Virus record (IMG/VR): IMGVR_UViG_3300032288_004964
Coordinates: 186,001 to 250,000 of that record
Length of the DNA stretch: 64,000 nucleotides
From: a virus
Strand: one strand, 5' to 3'
How positions within the stretch are numbered: position 1 is the first letter of the stretch; each line of letters opens with the position of its first letter. This document shows positions 53,492 through 59,256 of this stretch, piece after piece. A model generated the notes under the pieces. It ran no database searches. It had not been told where the DNA came from and saw nothing but the letters and a program-made list of their open reading frames with translations. The translations under genes were made by a program, and so were the position numbers.

Positions 53492-55105
53492 TATAGAGTT
53501 AATTGCCTTTTCAATATGTTTTAGTCTTTCTTTAGTTTCCTCTAAATCTTTCTTATTTACTCTATCCATGTAATAGCTAACATCTGATAAATCATTGAAG
53601 TATTTTAATATAGCTTGAACTCTATCTGGCAACAAAAAGACATCTTCATTTATTATATTTCTAATAGTATCTACTTTAGATTTAATAACTCTCATATCTT
53701 CAATACTATTAGCTTCTTGAGAGTAAATTATATCAAATATTTTAGAACCGATTTCTGTACATTTAGATATAATTTCCCTAATTAAAACATCTTCTTCACT
53801 TTCACTATTGTGATTTTTCATAATCCAATTGTATGATTTTTCATATTCTTTTTTAAAATTTGAAGACCTATTATAAATTGTTTTATATTGTTCCATTAAT
53901 TCTTTAAAATAGTACTGTCTATCTTCTTGACTATTTTTAAAATGTCTTATAAAATTATATAAGTAGTTTATAAAATTATCAACTGGTTTATAACTACCAG
54001 AATAAATAGAAAACAATGAATATTTACCAACTAGTGAGGTTGCAATAACCTTTTGTAAATTTTTAACATCTGACTTATCTACTGAGACTCCAAATTTTAA
54101 TATCAATTGATTTAAATATCTTTCTAAATTAACCTTTTTGATTTCTTCATCAGACATTAGTTTAAGAGCTCCTTTACGAGATTCCTTTCTTTCTTTTGAA
54201 ATATCAGAAGGCATTTCATAGAATGCTGCTTTATCTGGGTTAATCATATCATCAAAGAATAAAATTATTGAAAAGTCTGCTTCTTGTAATAAACCATCAT
54301 TATCTATACTTGAAAAGGAATTTTCCCATTTTGTTATTGTACCATCTGATCTAACTGGTAGATTCCAATCTAATGGGTTTTCTAAATCTTCAATAATATC
54401 ACTTTCTAATCTAAAAGGTTTATCATCTATAATATAATGGTGTAATTTACAATGATCATCTCCTATATTATTTAATCTACCAAGATTCCAACTATATCTA
54501 CCAAATTGATTCCAGTCTATATAATCACTTGGAGAATCTCCATCAGCAACATTCTGTATAGCAAATAATCTATCTCTTTCTAATATAATAGTAGCCGGTG
54601 CTGTGTAATCTTTTTCTGGATAACTCGCAAAACAACCAACCACTTCATCACCTGTTTTAAGTGATGAGTAATTTTTTACAGGAACTAACTTACCAGAGTT
54701 ATAATCAAATTTATTTTTTATAAATTCCAACTCACTTTCACTGAAAGGTTCATTTTTACCCGGTTTTGACAATGTGTATTTATAATTCTTATTTGATGTG
54801 GCTGTATATCCTAAATATCCTGATTCTAATGAAAACCAAAACTTTAAGCAATATATACCCCAACGGTTATTTAATTCACCATCAAATTTTATTTTAAGAG
54901 CTTCTTTTCTATTTGTGTATTTTATGAAAGAATCATCTATTTTATCAATTGGATAATCATAATTATCCTTCATTTTTCTTAATACTTTAAGAAATTGTTC
55001 CTTAGATTTTTTAGACCTTTTATCTAAAAATCCTAATGTTTTTGAAATAGCTTTTGAATCAAAAGCTTCATTTAAAAATTGATATCTTTGTTTGATATAT
55101 TTCAT
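53483..55105 (-). CDS. Large protein with capsid-targeting-like N-terminus and LNE|A site
   Basis: A 540-residue protein starting MKYIKQRYQFLNEAFDSK, a second exact Leu-x-Glu|Ala site at residues 11-14. The middle has beta-rich segments ('GDEVVGCFASYPEKDYTAPATIILERDR', about 150-180) and the C-terminal 220 residues are helical. It is the largest member of the prohead-targeted-type set, comparable to large T4 injected proteins such as Alt, but no ADP-ribosyltransferase motif is recognisable. It is a lone minus-strand gene with a promoter-like element 5 nt upstream of ATG. Confidence 0.7.
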   Translation of the reverse strand: MKYIKQRYQFLNEAFDSKAISKTLGFLDKRSKKSKEQFLKVLRKMKDNYDYPIDKIDDSFIKYTNRKEALKIKFDGELNNRWGIYCLKFWFSLESGYLGYTATSNKNYKYTLSKPGKNEPFSESELEFIKNKFDYNSGKLVPVKNYSSLKTGDEVVGCFASYPEKDYTAPATIILERDRLFAIQNVADGDSPSDYIDWNQFGRYSWNLGRLNNIGDDHCKLHHYIIDDKPFRLESDIIEDLENPLDWNLPVRSDGTITKWENSFSSIDNDGLLQEADFSIILFFDDMINPDKAAFYEMPSDISKERKESRKGALKLMSDEEIKKVNLERYLNQLILKFGVSVDKSDVKNLQKVIATSLVGKYSLFSIYSGSYKPVDNFINYLYNFIRHFKNSQEDRQYYFKELMEQYKTIYNRSSNFKKEYEKSYNWIMKNHNSESEEDVLIREIISKCTEIGSKIFDIIYSQEANSIEDMRVIKSKVDTIRNIINEDVFLLPDRVQAILKYFNDLSDVSYYMDRVNKKDLEETKERLKHIEKAINSILK

Positions 55106-55110
55106 GTTAC

Positions 55111-55122
55111 TTATATATTAAA
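55111..55122 (-). promoter_or_regulatory. Phage promoter-like element (TTTAATATATAA, minus strand)
   Basis: Exact minus-strand copy, ending 5 nt before the ATG at 55105. It is divergent from and nearly abuts the host-type promoter at 55129. Confidence 0.55.
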
Positions 55123-55128
55123 ATTTTT

Positions 55129-55159
55129 TTGGATAATTAAAACTTTAACTCTATATTTG
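55129..55159 (+). promoter_or_regulatory. Bacteroidota-type promoter (TTG-20-TATATTTG)
   Basis: TTG 55129-55131 and TATATTTG 55152-55159, spacer 20. It has no coding gene for 410 nt downstream and instead precedes the structured region 55165-55560. Confidence 0.65.
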
Positions 55160-55164
55160 TGTAA

Positions 55165-55560
55165 TAATAAAATAAGTTATTAGAATAGTATCACAATAGA
55201 TTTTTGATATGATTTCTTTTAATGTTTATGGTAGTAAGTAGCTGTTAAATAAGTTAATACCCTTGTTAAACACAGTGAACTACCTTGTATTATAATATAT
55301 GATATAAGTTAAGGGTGTAGGCATTGAAGTTGTATTGGTGATAGATGTCTCAAATTATAATGTAGTAAATCCAATATTGTGAAGATTAATTCGAGTAGAA
55401 TGGTAACACTACTCAACCAAAGACCGAATAGACTGGATCGAAAGGTTTTTAAGAGATAAGTCCAAGTGATTAGATCACTAAAAGTTAGGTTAAGGTTATA
55501 GGCTTTCGACCATACCTAACAGAAGTTCCAACAATTTTCACATTAATATTAAACAATTAA
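55165..55560 (+). ncRNA. Candidate structured non-coding RNA
   Basis: About 400 nt without a credible reading frame, behind a good host-type promoter. Visible stems: 55257-55264/55311-55318 (8 bp), 55333-55338/55371-55376 (6 bp), GAGTAG/CTACTC at 55393-55414, AGTGAT/ATCACT at 55465-55479 (3-nt loop) and GTTAGGT/ACCTAAC at 55484-55520 with an inner GGT/ACC. Base composition is also less AT-biased than nearby spacers. It is not tmRNA-like (no GGTTCGA T-arm or CCA end). A segment at 55451-55463 (AAGAGATAAGTCC) vaguely recalls the J8/7-P7 strand of group I introns. The class is unknown. It could also act as a long 5' leader of the YqeY gene. Confidence 0.5.
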
Positions 55561-55571
55561 AATAAAATAAA

Positions 55572-55997
55572 ATGACACTAAAAGAAAGAATAAATGCTGA
55601 CTATATTAAAGCATTTAAGGAAAAGAACAGTATTGAAAAGAATTTGCTTTCAGTAGTAAAAGCTGAAATCACTACAATTGAAAAAAATACCTCGGTTGAG
55701 AATCTTTCGGATGCTGATGTTACAAAGATTCTTAATAAAACAGCTAAATCACTGAATGAAACTATTAAATCTTTAACATCTACTGATCATAGTGAAAATT
55801 TAGTACAAGCTTGTATGGAATTGGATATCATTCAAAGTTATCTTCCAAAACAAATGTCTAAAGAAGAAGTTGATGCAAAAGTAAATGAACTTGTTACATC
55901 TGGTATTACTCAAATTGGTGCTATTATGAAAGAATTTGCAACTTTACCAGTCGACAAGAAAATGGTTTCTGAGTCAATAAAAGAAATTGTAAAATAA
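55572..55997 (+). CDS. GatB/YqeY domain protein
   Basis: A 141-residue protein matching YqeY over its length (usual about 148): 'LKERINADYIKAFKEKN', 'LLSVVKAEITTIEKN', 'ELDIIQSYLPKQMSKEEVDAKV' and 'IGAIMKEFATLPVDKKMVSESIKEIV'. The family shares its fold with the tRNA-binding tail of the GatB amidotransferase subunit. Its molecular role is unclear, but a tRNA link is likely. It lies directly downstream of the structured RNA and near the tRNA cluster. Confidence 0.88.
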   Translation: MTLKERINADYIKAFKEKNSIEKNLLSVVKAEITTIEKNTSVENLSDADVTKILNKTAKSLNETIKSLTSTDHSENLVQACMELDIIQSYLPKQMSKEEVDAKVNELVTSGITQIGAIMKEFATLPVDKKMVSESIKEIVK

Positions 55998-56045
55998 AAT
56001 AAACAAAAAGAATATTTTTGAATATATAAAATAAAATATAATTTT

Positions 56046-56255
56046 ATGAGTCTTAGAAATAACGGAATAATTTCAGAATCTGAATACAAAGGAAAAACCA
56101 TTGAAGAAGCTAAAAGATATGCTGAAGAAGGTGGATTTGTTACTAGAGTAGTAGAAGAAAATGGAATTGCTCTTATGTTAGACATGACTGCTAAATCTAA
56201 CAGAATTAACTTTAGAGTTAGAGATGGATTTGTAACCGCAGCATTTGGCGGATAA
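56046..56255 (+). CDS. Peptidase inhibitor I78-like small protein
   Basis: A 69-residue protein with 'GKTIEEAKRYAEEGGFVTRVVEENGIALMLDMTAKSNRINFRVRDGFVTAAFGG'-type layout: a helix, an R-V-V strand, T/L-x-D-M/Y, R-I/L-N-x-x-V and a final G. This follows the I78 inhibitor family (and is close to the potato inhibitor I fold). The family blocks serine proteases. No signal peptide, so it would act inside the cell. A variant promoter sequence (GAATATATAAAAT) is upstream at 56020-56032. Confidence 0.6.
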   Translation: MSLRNNGIISESEYKGKTIEEAKRYAEEGGFVTRVVEENGIALMLDMTAKSNRINFRVRDGFVTAAFGG

Positions 56256-56257
56256 TT

Positions 56258-56269
56258 TTTAATATATAT
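56258..56269 (+). promoter_or_regulatory. Phage promoter-like element TTTAATATATAT
   Basis: Near-exact copy of the recurrent element, directly after the stop at 56255. The first ATG downstream (56276) opens a two-codon ORF ending in TAG. Confidence 0.5.
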
Positions 56270-56311
56270 AATAATATGATGTAGATTTTAACATATAACA
56301 ACTTAGAAAGA

Positions 56312-56388
56312 CCTCCTTAATAGGAATTTAACTGACTAGCTAAATAGCACTCGGTTAGACACTTATTATGGAGGTATTTTATTTTAAA
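56312..56388 (+). ncRNA. Candidate structured RNA or leader with CCTCC/GGAGG stem
   Basis: The region 56270-56407 holds no gene. A long-range stem pairs ACCTCCTTAATA with TATTATGGAGGT (one mismatch) and encloses a second imperfect stem around ACTGA...TCGGT. 'CCTCCTTA' copies the anti-Shine-Dalgarno end of 16S rRNA, and GGAGG is its complement. It could be a small RNA or the regulated leader of the peptidyl-tRNA hydrolase gene. No family recognised. Confidence 0.4.
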
Positions 56389-56419
56389 CAAAAACAAAAA
56401 AACAATTATGAACAATTAG

Positions 56420-56764
56420 ATTAATGAAACAAAATTAATAGTTATCACAAGAAGTGATATCTCAAATGGCTACCAAGTAGTACAATCAACACATTCAATA
56501 GCAGACTTTGCCTTTGAATTTCCTCAAACATTCTCCCAATGGAAAGGAGAATCAAATTCTATTATCTGCCTTTCAGTTAAAAATGAATTTGAATTACAAA
56601 AACTTTATCATAAATACAAAGACCTGACCGAAACAGTTATGTTTTTTGAACCTGATGTAGATCAGTTTACATCACTGTGTCTTTATGGTACACCAAAAAT
56701 CCGTAAAAGCCTTTCTCACTTACCCCTGGCTCTAAAAAATAAAAATCAAGAAAATGAAATTTAA
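56420..56764 (+). CDS. Peptidyl-tRNA hydrolase, PTH2-like, with no standard start codon
   Basis: A 114-residue frame read directly: 'KLIVITRSDISNGYQVVQSTHSIADFAFEFP' at the start, a middle 'SIICLSVKNEFELQKLYHKYK' and an end 'FFEPDVDQFTSLCLYG...LSHLPLALK'. These match the bacterial and phage branch of PTH2 (V-x-R-x-D-L, A/S-x-H-x-x-A/F, F-x-E-P-D-x-x-x-x-L-T, L-P-L-A-L). No ATG is available. The ATG at 56408 is in frame but followed after two codons by TAG (56417-56419), then ATT. So it starts at ATT, or at ATG with TAG readthrough, or after reinitiation. PTH2 recycles peptidyl-tRNA lost from ribosomes. It overlaps the next gene by 11 nt. Confidence 0.75.
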   Translation: MNETKLIVITRSDISNGYQVVQSTHSIADFAFEFPQTFSQWKGESNSIICLSVKNEFELQKLYHKYKDLTETVMFFEPDVDQFTSLCLYGTPKIRKSLSHLPLALKNKNQENEI

Positions 56765-57437
56765 TTTATTCAAAAAAAAGGAAAAAGTGGTAGAACCAGT
56801 TTTACCTAAACCAGTAATATACACAGTTAATAATACAAATTATACTATAGAAGATAGTTTTCCAATAAAGATACAATCACAAGCTGGTGATGTTTCTGTA
56901 TATGGTTATACATTAGAAGTTAGATGGAAAGACCAAAAAGGAGAATGGTATAGTTGGATGACTTACTGGAATCATAGAATCTATGTTAGTAGAAGTTCAG
57001 CTTTAGATGCTGCTATTAAAGTATTCCCAAGCTATAGAGATGGATATGAATGGAGAATAACTCCACTTTACAAAATGACTGAACCAGAATACAGAGATTA
57101 TAAAATTGACCAATTATTATCAGAGAAAAAAGTTAATAGAGAACCAATTGTATATGAGATTAAAGCTTGGAAAGTAAAAGATGATTGTGAAATTCATTAT
57201 GAAAAAACAAACCATACTTACAAATACTCAAAAGGAACTTTATTCATCCAAATGGAGAATGGTAATATTGTAACAATAAAGGATCCAAGGACTTTTGTTG
57301 GATATGGTAGTAGACATCATCTATTTAATGAATTGGTTAAAGATGAAAGAGTAGAAGAAGTAGACATTCAAAATGAAAAGTGGGCACATCCTCACTTATG
57401 TAAAGAATTAAAAACAAAAATAAAAAATAAAAACTAA
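56754..57437 (+). CDS. Hypothetical protein
   Basis: A 227-residue protein starting inside the PTH2 gene. Two small beta-rich halves ('YTVNNTNYTIEDSFPIKIQ...' and 'VYEIKAWKVKDDCEIHYEK...') are joined by 'EYRDYKIDQLLSEKKV', an internal copy of the recurrent motif. So in this protein the motif acts as a linker helix, or a former C-terminus has been fused to a second domain. Basic C-terminus. No enzyme signature. Confidence 0.65.
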   Translation: MKFNLFKKKEKVVEPVLPKPVIYTVNNTNYTIEDSFPIKIQSQAGDVSVYGYTLEVRWKDQKGEWYSWMTYWNHRIYVSRSSALDAAIKVFPSYRDGYEWRITPLYKMTEPEYRDYKIDQLLSEKKVNREPIVYEIKAWKVKDDCEIHYEKTNHTYKYSKGTLFIQMENGNIVTIKDPRTFVGYGSRHHLFNELVKDERVEEVDIQNEKWAHPHLCKELKTKIKNKN

Positions 57438-57477
57438 AATTATGTTGTAGATTACAAAACAAGAATTAAGTCAAAAA

Positions 57478-58029
57478 ATGACTGAATGTTATCAGACCAA
57501 AGGTCAGTCTGTTTTAGAACACGGCATTTCAGTTAAAAATTACTTATTTGATTTAGTCAATCATTTAAGAAGTAATGATCCATTACAATATGAATGGAAT
57601 CTACCAGATTGGTTATTGCAAAATAAAGACCTTATTTTATCATCATCACCAGATGATGAAACTCTAGAACTATACACAGTCTATCATGATTGTGGTAAAC
57701 CCTTTTGTACAGAAATAGATGAAAATGGTAAGAGACATTTTCCAAATCACGCGGAAGTATCTTATAACTATTTCAACCAAGTATTTAGTAACCCAGTCGC
57801 TGCAGATTTAATACTACATGATATGGACATTCATTTATTGAAATCCGATGGTGTTGTAGAATTCTGTCAGAATCCTCAAGCTTTAACTTTATTATTAACA
57901 GGTTTAGCCGAGTTACATTCAAATGCTCAAATGTTTGGTGGTACTCAATCAACCTCTTTCAAGATTAAATGGAAGAGTATTAATCAAAGAGGTAAACAAA
58001 TTATTAATCAACTAAAAAATAAAAACTAA
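57478..58029 (+). CDS. HD-domain phosphohydrolase-like protein
   Basis: A 183-residue protein with an HD-type set: 'SVLEHGISVKN' (first His), 'LYTVYHDCGKPF' (HD pair, about 70), 'HFPNHAEVSYNYF' and 'LILHDMDIH' (late Asp). Its arrangement is like HD domains of tRNA nucleotidyltransferases and related phosphatases. The frame extends upstream to an ATG at 57442 but is broken by TAG at 57448-57450 (ATG-TTG-TAG-ATT), so the start given is the first ATG after it. It ends 4 nt before the next gene. Confidence 0.75.
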   Translation: MTECYQTKGQSVLEHGISVKNYLFDLVNHLRSNDPLQYEWNLPDWLLQNKDLILSSSPDDETLELYTVYHDCGKPFCTEIDENGKRHFPNHAEVSYNYFNQVFSNPVAADLILHDMDIHLLKSDGVVEFCQNPQALTLLLTGLAELHSNAQMFGGTQSTSFKIKWKSINQRGKQIINQLKNKN

Positions 58030-58033
58030 AATT

Positions 58034-58417
58034 ATGAAAACAACAGAACAAATCAAATCAGAAATCGTTAATTATTTAACAAAAACATCAATTCACACTT
58101 TTGCGAAACCAAAATCAACTTATAAATATGGAAAAGAAGGTTCATATTATGAGTATGACTATGAAAACTTTACTTATTTCAAAGTATTTAAAAAAGATGA
58201 AGACTTTTATGTATTAGAGAATAGCAATGGTCAAAATACACCTACAACTTATAAGTTGAGAAAAATTGATATTGATTATTATATAACTTATTATGGTAAT
58301 AATGCTAAATGTGTTATTAGTAATAATTTATTCTTAGATAAAAAAATGAAGAGCACTAAGAAGAACAAGTATGTTATGTCTGAGATTGATGAAATTACTA
58401 AAAATATTACAAAATAA
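58034..58417 (+). CDS. Hypothetical protein
   Basis: A 127-residue basic protein, with helical start (MKTTEQIKSEIVNYL) then Tyr/Phe/Lys-rich strands ('EYDYENFTYFKVFKKDEDFYVLE'). Its upstream 16 nt are identical to those before the ATG at 57442. No recognised domain. Confidence 0.6.
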   Translation: MKTTEQIKSEIVNYLTKTSIHTFAKPKSTYKYGKEGSYYEYDYENFTYFKVFKKDEDFYVLENSNGQNTPTTYKLRKIDIDYYITYYGNNAKCVISNNLFLDKKMKSTKKNKYVMSEIDEITKNITK

Positions 58418-58418
58418 T

Positions 58419-58449
58419 TTGGTGGGTTAAAAAATTCATCTTATATTTG
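58419..58449 (+). promoter_or_regulatory. Bacteroidota-type promoter (TTG-20-TATATTTG)
   Basis: TTG 58419-58421 and TATATTTG 58442-58449, spacer 20, with no gene directly behind it. It overlaps the end of the upstream coding region by a few bases at most. Confidence 0.6.
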
Positions 58450-58454
58450 TATTC

Positions 58455-58536
58455 ATAAGGGTGTTAGTATAATACGCAAAACTTAATTATGATAAGCGCT
58501 TCCCATCTCGAAGGATAAAATCATAACCCTTTTTTG
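58455..58536 (+). ncRNA. Candidate small RNA
   Basis: About 80 nt behind the promoter at 58419, closed by an end-to-end stem (AAGGGT near 58457 / ACCCTT near 58530) and followed by a T run. It contains a palindromic AAGCGCTT and a 9-codon frame (MISASHLEG). No known RNA family. Confidence 0.35.
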
Positions 58537-58554
58537 AAAAAAAATTAAAAAATA

Positions 58555-58586
58555 TTAGGTAGATATAAAACTTTTATCTATATTTG
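58555..58586 (+). promoter_or_regulatory. Weak Bacteroidota-type promoter (TTA-21-TATATTTG)
   Basis: TATATTTG at 58579-58586 with a poor -33 (TTA). It would read toward the microprotein at 58644 and the tRNA cluster. Confidence 0.4.
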
Positions 58587-58625
58587 TATAAAATAAGAAA
58601 AAAATAACAAAAGAGAGAATAATTT

Positions 58626-58637
58626 TTTAATATATAA
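58626..58637 (+). promoter_or_regulatory. Phage promoter-like element TTTAATATATAA
   Basis: Exact copy of the recurrent 12-mer, 6 nt before the ATG at 58644. Confidence 0.5.
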
Positions 58638-58643
58638 GAAATA

Positions 58644-58739
58644 ATGACAACAATTCGCACACATAAACATTTTAGTAAATCGAGTAAGTGGTTTAGTCTC
58701 CACGGGTTCGGTACTAATAGCGTATTGTTTAAATTTTAA
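58644..58739 (+). CDS. Basic microprotein
   Basis: A 31-residue frame (MTTIRTHKHFSKSSKWFSLHG...) with two promoters upstream and a terminator at 58775, so it is a complete transcription unit in itself. It is His/Lys/Ser-rich with no known motif. Its GC content is higher than the surroundings. A functional RNA is an alternative reading. Confidence 0.45.
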   Translation: MTTIRTHKHFSKSSKWFSLHGFGTNSVLFKF

Positions 58740-58774
58740 GTATGATAAAATTATAAATTGACAATATTCAAATT

Positions 58775-58805
58775 AAGTCCGAACTAAAAAGTTCGGACTT
58801 TTTTG
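58775..58805 (+). terminator. Factor-independent terminator
   Basis: A 10-bp perfect stem (AAGTCCGAAC / GTTCGGACTT) with loop TAAAAA and a T run, upstream of the tRNA cluster. Confidence 0.88.
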
Positions 58806-58814
58806 TTTTTATAT

Positions 58815-58906
58815 GGTATCGTTAATGTTAGCGGTTAGTGTTGAGAAATCAACCAGCATATGGCTCTGTGAAAGCCAAGGGATGGATTCGAATTCCATAC
58901 GATACC
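58815..58906 (+). tRNA. tRNA-His-like (GTG) with hairpin in the D loop
   Basis: 8-bp acceptor (GGTATCGT/ACGATACC), the extra G(-1):C73 pair typical of tRNA-His; anticodon stem TGGCT/AGCCA with loop CTGTGAA (GTG); T arm ATGGA-TTCGAAT-TCCAT. The D loop is expanded to about 27 nt and contains a perfect hairpin GTTGA-GAAA-TCAAC, which is abnormal. CCA is not encoded. A normal tRNA-His follows at 58994, so this copy may be decayed or specialised. Confidence 0.65.
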
Positions 58907-58911
58907 CAAAA

Positions 58912-58987
58912 GGAACCTAAGCTAATCAGGTGAAAGCACTAGACTGAAAATCTAGGGAGCCCGGATCGATACCGGGAGGTTCCACCA
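58912..58987 (+). tRNA. tRNA-Phe (GAA)
   Basis: Acceptor GGAACCT/AGGTTCC, anticodon stem CTAGA/TCTAG with loop CTGAAAA (GAA), T stem CCCGG/CCGGG with unusual T loop ATCGATA, encoded ACCA at 58984-58987. Confidence 0.85.
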
Positions 58988-58993
58988 AAATAT

Positions 58994-59067
58994 GGTGTGT
59001 GTAGCTCAATCGGTAGAGCGTTGGTTTGTGGAGCCAAAGGCAGCGGGATCGTAACCCGTCACACACC
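58994..59067 (+). tRNA. tRNA-His (GTG)
   Basis: 8-bp acceptor (GGTGTGTG/CACACACC) including G(-1):C73, D arm GCTC/GAGC, anticodon stem TTGGT/GCCAA with loop TTGTGGA (GTG), T arm GCGGG/CCCGT. CCA not encoded. Confidence 0.88.
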
Positions 59068-59093
59068 CTGTAAGGATGGTAATCCCCTACTTT

Positions 59094-59142
59094 GAGTGAA
59101 AAGTAACGATGTGACGACAATCACAGAAGAGTGAAAAGTAAC
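59094..59142 (+). repeat. Direct repeat GAGTGAAAAGTAAC in the tRNA cluster
   Basis: Two exact 14-nt copies (59094-59107, 59129-59142) flank a small hairpin (TGTGA/TCACA) in the spacer between tRNA-His and tRNA-Trp. Otherwise this spacer (59068-59185) contains only a further short hairpin CCTCTC/GAGAGG near 59164-59180. Confidence 0.5.
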
Positions 59143-59185
59143 AAAAAAAGTAAAATTGTACTCCTCTCTTGTCGGAGAGGTAAAT

Positions 59186-59256
59186 ACGTCATACAGACAA
59201 GGTGTCGGTCAGGTCTCCAAAACCTCGATGGCTGGGTTCGATTCCTGGATGGCGTG
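59186..59256 (+). tRNA. tRNA-Trp (CCA)
   Basis: Acceptor ACGTCAT/ATGGCGT (one G-T pair), anticodon loop CTCCAAA (CCA) on a 4-bp stem with a terminal mismatch, T arm CTGGG-TTCGATT-CCTGG with wobble pairs. The several weak pairs suggest divergence but the anticodon loop is typical for Trp. Confidence 0.7.

Noticed and set aside
55380-55520. Group I intron
   Set aside because: Only one short segment looks like the J8/7-P7 strand. No convincing P4-P6 or paired P7, and no interrupted gene on the two sides.
55165-55560. tmRNA to go with the phage SmpB
   Set aside because: No tRNA-like 5' and 3' ends, no GGTTCGA T-arm with CCA, and no tag frame ending in ALAA.
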